This document shows, piece after piece, positions 35,604-48,164 of a stretch of 64,000 nt of DNA (its first letter is position 1; the number at the start of each line of letters is the position of its first letter). Source of the DNA: Phlegmacium glaucopus (Eukaryota > Basidiomycota > Agaricomycetes > Agaricales > Cortinariaceae); assembly GCA_015039465.1 (NCBI GenBank), contig MU130037.1:23911-87910 (forward strand). The letters are read 5' to 3'. The position numbers and the translations under genes are program-made. Under the pieces are notes generated by a model. It was not told the origin of the DNA. It saw only the letters and a program-made list of their open reading frames with translations, and ran no database searches.

Positions 35604-36295
35604 CACTCCTGGAAGCCACCAATTCTGCAGGATGCAGAATTGATGCAAAATGTAATGCAGGATCATAAAAATCTGCATTTAGCAGAATAATTAATTCTCA
35701 AATAATTCTGCCAAGATGCAAAAAACAATTAAAATCCAGCCAGATTTATAAATTCTGCCTCAATTTTACTTTTGGTAAAAATCTTACTTTTGCATGAATT
35801 CTGCAACAATTAGAATCCAATTAGAATGTAAGATTCTACCTTAATTTCACAAGATGCAGAATTTATCAAGAATGATAAATTCTCAATGGATTTAGCAAAC
35901 TGCAAAATGTTGTCAGAATTCATCATTCTGCATTTTGCCCCCCACTACATAATTGATTCTGCAAAATGCAGAATAATGAATGCTGACAACATTTTGCAGT
36001 TTGCAAAATCCATTGAGAATTTATCATTCTTGATAAATTCTGCATCTTGTGAAATTAAGGTAGAATCTTACATTCTAATTGGATTCTAATTGTTGCAGAA
36101 TTCATGCAAAAGTAAGATTTTTACCAAAAGTAAAATTGAGGCAGAATTAATAAATCTGGCTGGATTTTAATTGTTTTTTGCATCTTGGCAGAATTATTTA
36201 AGAATTAATTATTCTACTAAATGCAGATTTTTATGATCCTGCATTACATTTTGCATCAATTCTGCACCCTGCAGAATTGGTGGCTTCCAGGAGTG
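35604..36295. mobile_element. 692-bp foldback (long inverted repeat) element
   Basis: The two halves are almost perfect inverted copies meeting near 35950. The ends are CACTCCTGGAAGCCACCAAT and its complement. A 3-bp ACA duplication flanks it (35601-35603, 36296-36298). CACT ends and a 3-bp duplication suggest a CACTA-type non-autonomous element. It has no coding capacity; open frames here are by-products of the palindrome. It sits at the same site of the unit as the copia and Plavaka insertions in unit B. Confidence 0.85.
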
Positions 36296-36298
36296 ACA

Positions 36299-37077
36299 TC
36301 AAGAACTTTTGGCTATAATATTCAGGAGCCGACAGAAGTTCTCGATACCATTGTTGAATATTTGAATCACAGTTAGACCATTCTTACTCATCCCCTTCAA
36401 CGCACACCTACAAGACGATGGTGCACCACATATATGCAGAAGCATTGAACACAAAAGGTCAAGTTAATTTCACTTTAACACGCATACAATGGCTTACTGC
36501 GTTTAATCGTAGACCTATCTTCTTTGTACACTCGTCGTAAAACGCCTTCAACAGGTGTTTGAGTGTAGGGAAAGATCAGTCCAACTCAAAGCAACAATGA
36601 AAATCAACCTCATCTCATCGTCTCCAAAATCTGTTCAGGATTGTTCATCAGCCGAGTATTGATGAGGTGGAGATGGTAGCGTTGATCGGTGTGTTAACCA
36701 TCAGAAAAGCGACCCACCATAGGTTTTTCCGCGTTTGAATCCATTGAATAGAGGTAAGTTGATGGATACATCAAAAGTTTGATCGATAGATAATCACTAT
36801 AATCATCTTTTTGGTGATATATTTCGATGATGGAAGCCACCAGTAGTGAGGCCGGGCTTACCTTTCAAAAAAAACTCGGTTAATACCCAAGGTAACAGGT
36901 TCCATAGCGTCAAATTAGTTAGTGGTAACACGTTCCTACCTGACCAACAGCAACAGTTTGTTGAGATCATTGCGAACTTCAAGCTTTACCATAGTGACTT
37001 TATTTGATATAGATGCTAGACTCTTATATAAAGCAATGGTCAGAGATGAAATAGGTCATTACAACAGACACGAAGTC
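36299..37077 (+). promoter_or_regulatory. 5' flank of 7-TM copy D
   Basis: Repeated flank of the unit. TATATAAA lies at about 37025-37032 and GTTAATACCCAAGGTAAC near 36879. No gene was seen. Confidence 0.5.
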
Positions 37078-38324
37078 ATGAAGCTAACTCTTGGAGACTT
37101 TATTCTCATTGGAAGATTTCTCGAATGCTTCCTCTACGGTAAGACATTTTTTGTACAACTTGCACGACCCTTGCTAAAGAAATATAATATTAATCTGTCC
37201 CAGGACTTTATTCCGGCATATTTGCCATATATTTACGAGGAACATCGAAAAGAAGCACCGACAAGAGGAATAATATCCTTTTCTACGCTCTCTGTGCTCT
37301 CTACGTTCTATCTGTTGTTACCCTCGTGATTGGTACAGCAGCTTTCATATATGATGTCAGTAACAATTCTATCAGTAACGATAACCATCTTTTTTTACGC
37401 TTTCAGTTGTGCAGATTATCGGGAATCTGACAACAATACTCCAACTCCTTCTTGTTCAAAGCACAGTATTTGGTTGCTGTGATTTCATTGCTCAATCCAT
37501 CCTGGTATGTATACACTGCTATGCCTATCATTTATTTTACTGATGCAAATCTTAAAGATCTACCGTTGCTGGATTGTGTGGGGTTGTAATATCCGTGTTG
37601 TGATCCTTCCTTCAATCTTAGCAGTTGCATACTTAGGTTAGTCAACCTATCTTATTTGACTGGCAAATTTCAAATCATTTCCTCTAGTTATCTGGCTAAT
37701 AGTTGGCAGCTTCGAGTCCATCCTCTCAGGCCAATTTGTAGAAGCTCACTGGACGTATGGGGGGACCCTGGCAGCTCTCGCCATGTCCATGACCGTGAAT
37801 GCACTGGTGACGTTCTTAATTGTGTTTAAGATCTTCAGGGCGTACCGTGAAATCGGGTCTACCTCAGACGACCAAAGTTTGGGCGCTACTGGCGGGAGCA
37901 AAATTCGGGCCGTCATATTCATAATAATTGAATCTGGCATGATATTGTTTTCAGTCCAATTGGCTCGGCTTTTGGCTTCCATTTTTGCAGCGACGGACGC
38001 TGGCATTAGAAGTCTTCAGATGATCCTTTGTATCCACCAAATGTTGAATGTAATTACAACATCAATCCCTGCTACTTCTTATTTTACTGATAACATGGGT
38101 CTGTCTAGGGTATAACACCTACAATCATCCTGGTGCGGGTCTCCATGGGATTGTCCTTCCACGATAAGGAATCCATGAGAGAATCTACCATCGAGAGTTT
38201 GCGTTTTGTGGCCAACAATCCAAATTCAATATCGGAAACGGAAGATCATGATGCCGGTATTGTCAATGAAGACGATAACATTGGCGTTCGACAAGGTGAC
38301 GAAATCGAGATGGTAGATAGATGA
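37078..38324 (+). CDS. 7-TM membrane protein, copy D
   Basis: Exons 37078-37138, 37204-37374, 37407-37504, 37558-37636, 37688-38049 and 38109-38324; 987 nt, 328 residues, frame open. The donor of the last intron is GTAATT instead of the GTGATT of the others. Family signature segments are present: G-L-Y-S-G-I-F-A, I-Y-R-C-W-I-V-W, T-V-N-A-L-V-T-F-L-I-V-F, G-M-I-L-F-S-V-Q-L-A-R, G-L-S-F-H-D-K-E-S-M, and the acidic tail E-M-V-D-R. It is followed by a convergent kelch pseudogene. A possible upstream start is at 37036. Confidence 0.85.
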
Positions 38325-38839
38325 TCACATAGAGCCCGGAGGCAGCATTCAAGGCAGCATGTAGATATGGCACATGTACATAAACCTGGCCTTGGTCGAA
38401 AACCTTCCATAACGAGCGCTCGGCACCTTATTTCACCTTATCCATTTTGTGCACCTAGCAGAATAGCCATCGAGCATGGTATATTTCATATTCACATTTC
38501 GTCTTCGAATACTCACTGTGTTATATTCAGCCATCTTCCCTTTCATTCCTTTGATAATTTACCCAGTCAGTCGTAAAAGGCCTTCAAAAGATGTTAGAGC
38601 GTTGGGAAAGATCAGTCCAAATGTTGATGGGGTCGAGATGGCAGTGTGTTGATCATCAAAGAAACGACATAGCATATAAGACGTTCCCTTGCCCAATCGA
38701 GGAGGGGATGGGTCAATCAAACCAACTCATTTTTTTTCCGTTTTTTTTCATTGAAACTTTCAAATCAACCAGATACGCACCGACGTACGTACCTAACTCG
38801 TGTATAGCTTTAAACTAAAGTCGTAGCCTAATGGCAGTT
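38325..38839. other. Intergenic segment, unit D
   Basis: Shared 3' intergenic sequence. No gene was seen. Confidence 0.6.
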
Positions 38840-40289
38840 CTAGCGTCTATTACGACCAAACCCAACAACCCTCCAGCAGACAGGGGTGAACCTCCTCCTC
38901 CCGCAGCACCCCGTCTCATCTCCTCCTTCATCTAACCCCGCCTCTTCCAGAATCTTCTCAACCTCTGCTAAAATCGGTTTATACCCAGCTTTAAAAGGCA
39001 GCAGTAAAAATAATCGCAGCGAACAAAAATAATAAGCTAAAAACAATGTACTATATCGTTCTTCAGCAAGTGTAAATCCATCTCTGCGTAGTTGTTTCCC
39101 TTGATTATCGCTGTTGCCATGAGCTTTTTGAGTCCAGTATTCACCTGGGAAGCGCGGTCAGAAGAATATTATAAGAGGCAGAGAAGAACTAACGTGAACG
39201 AGCGTAGAACATGGCTAACGTGTCTCCAGGTAACGGAGTACTTTGGATATCTTCCGGCGAACATGTGGTATCTTTTGATACACCGGGCACCCATGAAAGC
39301 TGTTGCTTGAGAGCGAAGTTCATCCTGAAGAGAAGAAATAGTTTTTAAAAATATTGAAGAGAGTGTGCGTTGGATGGGGAGAGAATGAATTTTACCTGAG
39401 ATAGTTTGGGCTCCTCGTCAATAAGTTCGATTTTTGTTGTTGATTGATCCTCCTCCTCCGCACTCTCGGCCGCGTTCTCCACAACTTCCTCCTCGTAAGC
39501 CTTGTCAGCCTCAACATCAACATTATCTCCACCTATTTCTTCATAGTCATCGTCATCGTCATCATCGCCATCGTCTCTTCGTTAGTATCTTCATCCGTAA
39601 CACCTCCAAAAAGGATCCCCATCCCTTTTCCTGCCCATAGAGTCATCGTACAGCCACTACGAAGAGAGGAGGCGTATGCATCGGATGCGCGTTTACGTCG
39701 TTCCCATTTGATCGTTAGTTGAGTTTGAGCTTGCTTGTTAGGCGCTTTCGATGTAGTTTTTGGGGTGCACTAACTGGTTTCGAGGCAGGACTTGGATCTG
39801 CAGCAGAGGGTAATGTGATTCTTGGGGAGACGTTGTTAGCATAACGAAGGAAGGGGAAGATGTAGAAAGAAGTGCATTACTTCAGTAACCATGTATCATC
39901 GAGCATTACGCCAACTGGACGTTTTCCTTTTGCGTATTCCTTTAAGTTTGCAGTCAGACATTGGAGGGTTGGGAAGAGCAGACCGTGTAAAATGATGCCG
40001 TCGGCACAAGGCAGAAAAGAGAAACCACTACGTGGTCTGTGTTGTTCTCTTACTGAGAAGGCGATGTTCATCCCTGGAACTTACGAGGTAAAAACTCATG
40101 ATGGTTTAGCATCCATTTCTCTAAATTCGACTTGATTCCATTTGTACTCTTGCATGTCGAATAACCACAAGTCGTTTAGATAGCGAGCTAACGGTTATTA
40201 GGTGTCAGACAACCTCATTTGAAGTCACACAATTGACGCGTACTTGTCACTCCAGGATCGTAGGGTCCTCTAAATAGTACAAGGTAGTG
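38840..40289 (-). pseudogene. Kelch/DUF4110 protein, deleted copy D
   Basis: The N-terminal side reaches further than in copies A-C: L-V-L-F (about 40275), then S-G-F-S-F-L-P-C-A-D-G-I-I-L-H-G (about 40000) and K-R-P-V-G-V-M-L-D-D-T-W-L-L-K (about 39920). At about 39575 the S-G-C-T-M-T-L-W-A-G exon is fused to the acidic exon, losing the middle of the gene. The C-terminal end is Y-K-P-I-L-A-E-V-E-K-I-L, stop at 38840. Upstream of 40289 the homology stops and the kinase-like gene begins, so the first kelch repeats are lost. Confidence 0.7.
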
Positions 40290-42220
40290 TGAGCACAAGA
40301 ATGATAGAATTCCATTTGACAAGGGGCTGTCGTTTCCACAAGCAGTTTCGCAATGTTTGCAGCTCGGAACACATCTGTTTTTGGAATCAGGCAGCCTGAT
40401 ATGTAAGCAATTAAGTGAGTGAAGTGGCCATGTACCTTGCTCCCCTTGCAGGTGTGCCTCTTGCTCTCCGAAAAGTCAATGAGGCAGAACCCACCTTCAC
40501 GAGCACGCGCAATATTCCGGGGTTCGAGGTCTTCATGAGTTATCCCAATACGATGAAGGTCCCGTACCAACTTATACACTTGAGATCTGCAGGAAATCGA
40601 CATCGTCAATGAGAGCAATTGCTTCGGCATGATTGCTACCGCTTACCGCTCAGAATCGGTAAGCTCTCCCCACTCATTCAGAACGCCATCACATGAATCG
40701 AGAATGAGAACGGCCACGCCATCGCCTTCGAATGCACCATAGCAGCGAGGAGCGATACGATCATGTGGTTGACAAGATTGGTATGCCTTCTCCAAGGTAA
40801 GGTAGATGTTAAACTCATCATGGAGCCGTTGTCGGTTGTCTGCGTCAGCATGGCGTAGCACCTCGACGATCTTGGCGATGAAAAAGTCAACGCTGCCATC
40901 AAAGCGACATTGCCAGACATTGCCAGTTGACCCAGACCCTACAAAGCGGGTCAGCCACAGGCGCCGTTTCCCATTTTTGGCGCACTGCGGAAGGGCGAGC
41001 ATATTGTTCGAGAAGGGGTGGAGATGTATCCAAACTTGGGAGGATTCAGGCGAATTTTGGGAAGACGGGGTGATCTAAGAATAAACGAGTAAGACAAATG
41101 ACAGGCGACAGGAGGCATGGACAAACCATTAGCCCCGACTCAGCCTTCCTCTGGCCAGTGCGGTGACGGTTACAGGTATTCGGAGGATCGTTCGCTATTT
41201 CTTCTCCTGAACTAGCTGAATACGCTGAACCATCATCGATGTCATCTTCAGGTAAAGGACCCTCGTCTTGTTGTTCAACAAGAGTATCAAGTTCCATATT
41301 GGGATTGAATTCGGTAGGCTCGACAGGAACCTTTTTGAAAACGGACAAGATGGCGCCGAGGAGTGCTCGAAAGGGCACTGATGAGTCATCGATGCTGATC
41401 ATTGGCGAGTAGGCAAGGAAAGGGTGGTGATCGTCCCTCACGAGGCGGCACACAATCTAGTAATTATGGCAGGTAATAAAGAGCCATTCCATCCGTCTTA
41501 GACCCAAACACAATGCAGCCTACATGTATTTCTTAAACGCCAGCGTTGTAGGTGACGAAAATAGCATACTCATCTTTGTAAGCATTTTCGGCACCAAAGT
41601 TTGACCGGGAGCCCACGTCAACTCGATACCATTCTGCGGTAACAACTCGCGAACATTATTCATGACCGATGGGGATTTTGCCTCAAGGAGACCTCCGTCC
41701 TCGCCGTCCACTTTCAAAACGTAGTCAATCCTGGAGCTCCCTCTGTCCGCCACTTGTTCTGTTTTTACCAGGAAGTCGCATCTACCATATTCCCACAAGC
41801 AGTCCCCTAAAGCTTCGAGGACGCCTTTGTCTAACAACTTCCGACTCTGTTCCAAAGATCAGCCCAAATTGCTGGACCTCGAATGAAGAGCTAAAAACTT
41901 ATGTGGCTTTCGCTTGGATTCCTTCTCCAATCGAGGTCTTCTCGGCCACGCGCAGTGAGCTGTATCCTAGGTGAAAACCGCGATAGGAGTTGCTTTTCAG
42001 CATCCGCTACCAAAAGGGTATCTCCAAGGATATTCTCGAGAGTACTGCAAAGTTTCTGAACAAGGGTATTGTCTCGCACAGCGTGGTTGGCTTTCCACTC
42101 CCTCTCGACCAACGGGACTTCAATTAGAGATATGTCTGTGGTTCCGGCAGATGGTCCTTCGTTAGGTTGAGGGAATGGGAACGTCGCATGTTCCACCAGG
42201 AAATCATGCAGGTTGGACAT
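40247..42220 (-). pseudogene. Fungal kinase-like protein, 3' end replaced by kelch-gene sequence
   Basis: Start M-S-N-L-H-D-F at 42220. An N-terminal region follows with R-I-D-Y-V-L-K-V-D...L-L-E-A-K-S-P (about 41690), a pattern seen ahead of kinase domains in basidiomycete proteins. An acidic linker (about 41230) precedes a protein-kinase-like domain: glycine loop G-S-G-S-T-G-N-V-W (about 40930), Lys in F-I-A-K-I (about 40880), H-E-D-L-E-P-R-N (catalytic loop, about 40520) and D-F-S-E-S in place of DFG (about 40480). The frame ends T-I-L-E at 40247. The last 13 or so residues are encoded by bases homologous to the kelch gene, read in another frame, so the native kinase end is lost. I could not resolve the first intron's phase near 41880. 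The gene occurs in no other unit. Confidence 0.6.
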
Positions 42221-43657
42221 GATGATGGCGGTGCTGGACGGTTGAATCCTTGCAACATGTGGCTAGCTTACATAAGGGTTTCCTACCACTCTAACTCTAG
42301 AAACTCTAGATTAGATTGACAAGCTTCAGGCCCGGGTACACGATTATGCCGCACGAACCCGTGCAAAACGTGACAGTGCAAATTAGCCTGCAGCGCGCGC
42401 CAACCAGCATGCCTCCATAGTATCGGGTCTTTACACACCATGTACTCGCACATGATGCAATAGACATTGTTCCGAAATACCGGCTGGGCATTCTCGTCCC
42501 TCTTTTGGCGCCCAGAGGTCCTTACTTCGAAAAATGACTTCATAGTCAAAAAAAAATAACGCCTAAAATTGAAAATATGTTGTTTTTTTTCCATTTCAAT
42601 TTTGAGTGATAAAGAGTATAGTTTCAGTTTGACTCTGTCGTCATCGCATTTGGGTCCGTGCAACATTGTAATACTGTAGACGCACAAATTCGAGCAACCC
42701 GGTGAGACAGCGTGGGACGAGCAAATGCAAGCAAACGGGCCAAGGTCGAGCGTGACCACGAACCAACAGGTGTGCAGGATCAAGAAATGTTGGCTATACT
42801 ATTCAGGAGCCGACAGAAGTTCTGGATACTGACAACTCGGAATCTCATTGTTGAATCGCAGTTATACCATTCTTACTCATCCCCTTCAACGCACCTACAA
42901 GACGATGATGCACCACATGAACACAAAAGGTCAAGTTAATTTCACATTAACACGCATACAATAACTTACTACGTTTAATCCTAGACCTACCGCTTGTATG
43001 ATGGCACATTTTTACATCTAGCAAGACAGCCACACCACGGTATTATATTTCATAATCAAAGTGCGTCTTCAAATACTCACTTCATTGTCTTCATCATCTT
43101 CTCTCCCACCGACTTTCTTCTTTTTACACTCGTCGTGAAACGCCTTCAACAGATGTTTGAGTGTGTCCAACTCAAAGCAACAAGCAAAAACAACCTCATC
43201 TCATCGTCTCCAAAATCTGTTCAGGATTGTTCATCCGCCAAGAATTGATGAGGGGGAGATGGTAGCGATCGGTGTGTTAACCATCAGAAAAGCGACCTAC
43301 CATAGGTTTGTCCGCGTTTGAATCCATTGAATAGAGGTAAGTTGATGAATACATCATGAGTTTGATTAATAGATAATCACTATAATCATCTTTTTGGTGA
43401 TATATTTCAATGATGGAAGCCACCAGTAGTGAGGCCAGGCTTACCTTTCAAACAAACTCGGTTAATACCCAGGTAACAGGTTCCATAGCTTCAAATTAGT
43501 TAGTGGTAACACATTCCTACTGACCAACAGCAACAGTTTGTTGAGATCATCACGAACTTCAACCTTTACCATAGTGACTTTATTTGATATAGGTGCTAGA
43601 CTCTTATATAAACCAATGGTCAGAGATGAAATAGGTCATTACAACAGACACGAAGTC
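42221..43657. other. End of kinase segment and 5' flank of 7-TM copy E
   Basis: 42221-42700 belongs to the unit D-specific segment. It has a minus-strand open stretch at 42283-42545 (containing C-I-M-C-E-Y-M-V-C-K-D) that I cannot assign. From about 42700 the repeated flank resumes (GGTGAGACAGCGTG), with GTTAATACCCAGGTAAC near 43461 and TATATAAA at 43605-43612. Confidence 0.45.
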
Positions 43658-44903
43658 ATGAAGCTAACTGCTGGAGAATTTTTTCTCATTGGAATGTCCC
43701 TCGAATGCTTCCTCTACGGTAAGACATTTTTTGTACAACTTGCATGGCCCTTGCTAAAGAAGTATAATATTAATCTGTCCCAGGACTTTATTCCGGCATA
43801 TTTGCCATATATTTACAAGGAATATTGAAAAGAAGCACCGACAAGAGGAACAATATCCTGTTCTACGCTCTCTGTGCTCTCTATGTTCTATCTGCTGTCA
43901 CCGTCGTGGGTGATACAGCAGTTTTCATATACAATGTTAGTATCAATTCTGTCAGTAACGATAACCATCTTTTTTACGCTTTCAGTTGTGCAGATTATCG
44001 GGAATCTGACAACAATACTACAACTCGGTTTTCTTCAAACCACAGTATTTGGTTGCTGTGATTTCATTGCTCAATCCATCCTAGCATGTATACACTGCTA
44101 TGCCTATCATTTATTTTACTGATGCAAATCTTAAAGATATACCGTTGCTGGATTGTGTGGGGTTGCAATATCCGTGTTGTGATCCTTCCTTCAATCTTAG
44201 CAGTTGCATACTTAGGTCAGTCAACCTATCTTATTTGACTGGCCAATTTCAAATCATTTCCTCTAGTTATCTGGCTAGTATCTGGCAGCTTCGAGTCCAT
44301 CCTCTCAGGCCAATTTGTAGAACCTGACTGGTCGTATAGGGTGGCCCTGGCAGCTCTCACCATTTCCATGACCGTGAATGCTCTGGTGACGTTCTTAATT
44401 GTGTTCAAGATCTTCAGGGTGTACCGTGAAATCGGGTCTACCTCAGACGACCAAAGTTTGGGCACTACTGGCGGGAGCAAAATTCGGGCCGTCATATTCA
44501 TAATAATTGAATCTGGCATGATATTGTTTTCAATCCAATTGGCTCGGCTCTTGGGTACCATTTTTGTGGTGACGGACGCTGGCTTTAGAATTCTTGAGAT
44601 CATCATTTCTATCCACCAAATATTCAACGTGATTACAACATCAGTCACTGCTACTTCTTATTTTACTGATAACATTGGTCTGTCTAGGGTATAACACCTA
44701 CAATCATCCTGGTGCGGGTCTCCATGGGATTGTCCTTCCACGATAAGGAATCCATGAGAGAATCTACCATTGAGAGTTTGCGCTTTGCGGCTGACAATCT
44801 AAATTCAAGATCGGAAATGGAAGATTATGATGCCGGTATTGTCAATGGAGACGATAACATTGGCGTTCGACAAGGTGACGATATCGAGATGGTAGATAGA
44901 TGA
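43658..44903 (+). CDS. 7-TM membrane protein, copy E
   Basis: Exons 43658-43718, 43784-43954, 43986-44083, 44137-44215, 44267-44628 and 44688-44903; 987 nt, 328 residues, open frame. The third intron begins GCATGT instead of GTATGT, so it would need to be a GC-AG intron. Otherwise the splice signals match the other copies. All family segments and the acidic tail are present. The alternative upstream start is at 43616. Confidence 0.83.
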
Positions 44904-45269
44904 TCTCATAGAGCCCGGAGGCAGCATTCAAGGCAGCATGCACTAGACTTGTAGAGTACATAAACTGGCCTTGGTCGAAAACTTCCATAACGAGCGCTGG
45001 GCACCTTATAGTATACCGTAGCCTATTTCTTATTTCTCCCCTGTTGATTATCCATTTTTTGCACCTAGCAGGATAGCCATCGAGCTTTGTATATTTCATA
45101 TTCACCGTATTTATTGTATTCAGCATCTTCTATTTCATTCCTTTGATAATTTATCCAGTCATAAAAGGCCTTCAAAATATGTTAGAGCGTTTGGGAAAGA
45201 TCAGTCCGAATATTGATGGGGTCGATATGGTGTTAATCATCATGACATAGCATATAAGACGTTCCCTTG
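44904..45269. other. Intergenic segment, unit E, with deletion
   Basis: Shortened version of the shared intergenic sequence. A deletion at about 45270 removes its end together with the last exon of the kelch gene. No gene was seen. Confidence 0.6.
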
Positions 45270-48112
45270 CAAGCTAAAAACAAAGTACTATATCGTTCTT
45301 CAGCAAGTGTAAATCCATCTCTACGTAGTTGCTTCCCTTGATTATCACTGTTACCATGTGCCTTTTGAGTCCAGTATTCGCCTGGGAAGCGCGGGTTGGG
45401 TCAGAAGAATATAAAAGAGACAGAGAGAGACTACTAACGTGAACGAACGTAGAACATGGCTAACGTTTCTCCAGGTAATGGAGTACTTTGTATATCTTCC
45501 GGTGAATCTTTAGATACACCCATGAAAGCTGTTGCTTGAGAGCGAAGTTCATCCTAAAGAGAGAAAATAAAAACTTGAAGAGCGCGCGTTGGATGGGGAG
45601 AGAATGAATTTTTTACCTCAGATAGTTTGGGCTCCTCGTCAATAAGTTCGATTTTTGTTGTTGATTGATCCTCCTCCTCCGCACTCTCGGCCGCGTTCTC
45701 CACAACTTCCTCCTCATCAGCCTCGTCAGCCTCAACATCAACATTATCTCCATCTATTTCTTCATAGTCATAGTCATCGTCGCCATCGTCGCCATCATCG
45801 TCCCCGTCGTCGCCGCTGCTACTTTCTACATCACCATCCGGGATAATCACTCTCCTTCAAACAAAGATACTTGTCCATTTTATCCAATTGAAGCGCGTAA
45901 AATCGTCCAAAGTATATTCGCGTGATCCACGTTCATAGATTCCTCCATATCTATGGTAGGAGATAAATAAAAAATGTTTAAACTCCCAGATTTTCAGATG
46001 ACAGGAGGACTCCTTACATGTAGAGTGTGTTTCGGAGAACTGCTAACATGGCGTTATATCTTGGCAGAGGAGTTGTGAGCAATGGATCAGTAGGATCAGG
46101 TCCGTCGAGAGTCGCTGTCTTAGGGGTCTCGGGGGCAGCAGCGGGTGGCGGAACCTGTGATTTTAGGGTTTCGACAACTTGAACTTACCATGGAAAAAAA
46201 GGATACATACCTCGTCTTCGCCTTCATCGTCCTCCTCTCCACCACTATTCTGTTCCTTCCACTCCGCATCTTTATCTCCTTGTTTTTTCTTTGCGCCTTT
46301 AGATTTGGCACCACCCTTTGCCTTGGGTTTTTTCAACGTCATGCTGCTCCATTTCCCCTTCCCAGTGAGTTGATATCCGTACCTGTATAAAAAAAGGAGA
46401 GAGAAAACTGATCAACCCCCAAAAAACGTGTATAAAAAAAAGAACAAGCAACTTACAAATCATTCCAAAAAATACTTTACAATGTCTCTTCGTTAGTATC
46501 TTCATCCGTAACACCCCCAAAAAGGATGCCCATTCCTTTGCCCGCCCATAGAGTCATCGTACAGCCACTACGAAGAGAAGGCGCGTATGCATCGGATACG
46601 CGTTTACGTCGTTCCCATTTGATCGTTAGTTGAGTTAGGCGCTTTCGATGTGGTTTTTGGGGGTGCGCTGACTGGTTTCGAGGTAGGACTCGGATGTGAA
46701 GTAGAGGATAATGTGATCCTTGGGGGGACATTGGTTCGCATAACGATGCAAGAGTAAGATGTGGAAGAAGAAGCGCATTACTTCCATAGCCAGGTATCAT
46801 CGAGCATTACACCAACTGGACGTTTCCCTTTTGCGTATTGCTTGCAATATCCCCCTACGTCCTTAGTTTAAGTTTGCAGTCAGGATTTGGAGGGTTGGGA
46901 AGGGCAGACCGTGTAAAATGATACCATCGGCACAAGGCAGAAAGGAGAAACCACTGCGTGGTCTGTTGTTCTCTTTACTGAGAAGGCGATGTTCATCCCT
47001 GGAACTTATGAGGTAAAAACTCACGATGGTTTAGCATCCATTTCTCTAAATTCGACTTGATTCCATTTGTACTCTTGCGTGTCGAATAGCCACAAGTCGT
47101 TTAGATAGCGAGCTAATGGTTAGGCGTCAGACAACTGTAATTCGAAAGTCAACACAATTGACAACGCGTACGTACTTGTCACTCCAGGATCGTAGAATCC
47201 TCCAAATAGTACAAGGTAGTGTTTCCAAAAAGCCATTCTACAATTGTTCATATAAACGTGGTGAACCAGAGGATGGGAAGTGATTTAACGCACTAACCGA
47301 TGTCCAGATCGTGCGCTAGGTCTTATCTTTGTATCGATACGGTCCCAAGAGTGAGTAGTGATATCGAAGCACTAGAAATCACGATAATGGTGAAAGGTGT
47401 TTTGATGCAGAGACGAGAATTCTCCACCTATGCTTGACGTCAACGATCCGCCGATTATGTCGAAAAAGGACTACTACATACCGAAAAGAAAGATTTTTCC
47501 ACCTCCAGCTAGCGAAACAGCTACAGCATGTGCAGATCTACGGCCTGGACAAGTTGAAGAAACGAATTTACGCCACTCGTCTTTCTCTGGTGTACACCTA
47601 AATACATCGTTGTAGAAATACTATGATTCAAAAAAAAAAGTTTTAGTGGGTTCGTGTAGGAATCAAATGTTTCAGAACGTACTCGCCCATCCACGCTAAA
47701 GAATTCTCCTCCAATGCACCATAGATGACCTCCATTTGGACAAACTGTCAAAGTAGCGTTGGCTCGTCGACTCGGAGGTCCTCCCACGAGCTCCTCAGTC
47801 ACCGTATGAGCTTCTTCCCATTCTGTCCGCATCTACTGACCAAAATCGCATTATTATCTCTCTGAGATTTATAAAGTCGATACATCCTTACCTTTTCCAA
47901 GATACTTTCAAGATCATCGTCATCTGTATCCGTGCCCTTTTTCTTGCTAGACTTCTTCCCACTAGTAGAGGACCCCTTTAGAGTTGATTTGGATTTGAGA
48001 GCGATTTTAGTTTCCTTTCGTTCAGTCTTTTTCGTTGCTTTGGCTTTCTTTGCTGCTTTTGAGGCAGCTGCTGATGAGCTTGCCTCCGTGGTTCATAAAT
48101 ACGTAAAAACAT
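45270..48112 (-). pseudogene. Kelch/DUF4110 protein, KLHDC4/Kel3 type, copy E (longest, last exon lost)
   Basis: The most complete 5' part in the window. Coding order: a Lys/Ser-rich N-terminus (A-K-K-A-K-A-T-K-K, 48050), then kelch repeats: P-P-S-R-R-A-N-A-T-L-T-V...L-W-C-I-G-G-E-F-F (about 47760), Y-F-Y-N-D-V-F-R-C-T-P-E (about 47600), L-W-L-F-D-T-Q-E-Y (about 47080), S-G-F-S-F-L-P-C-A-D-G, S-L-R-S-G-C-T-M-T-L-W-A-G (about 46560), and R-Y-N-A-M-L-A-V-L-R-N-T-L-Y (about 46050). An acidic run (about 45790) and T-L-A-M-F-Y-V-R (about 45450) follow. This order matches KLHDC4. The terminal exon (Y-K-P-I-L-A-E-V-E) is deleted at 45270. The first codons are not resolved. It is divergent from METTL16 copy E, about 55 bp away. 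Confidence 0.8.
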
Positions 48113-48164
48113 TTTATTTTATGTACATTACTTACATAATAACTGATCTCTCCCCTCCTGACTG
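48113..48164. promoter_or_regulatory. Short bidirectional intergenic region, kelch/METTL16 unit E
   Basis: The two divergent genes are separated by only some tens of bases here and, in unit F, by about 56431-56507. Any promoter elements must be shared or lie within first introns. The exact kelch start is unknown. Confidence 0.35.

Noticed and set aside
35886..36089. Open frame inside the foldback element
   Set aside because: By-product of an AT-rich palindrome; no splice or start context.
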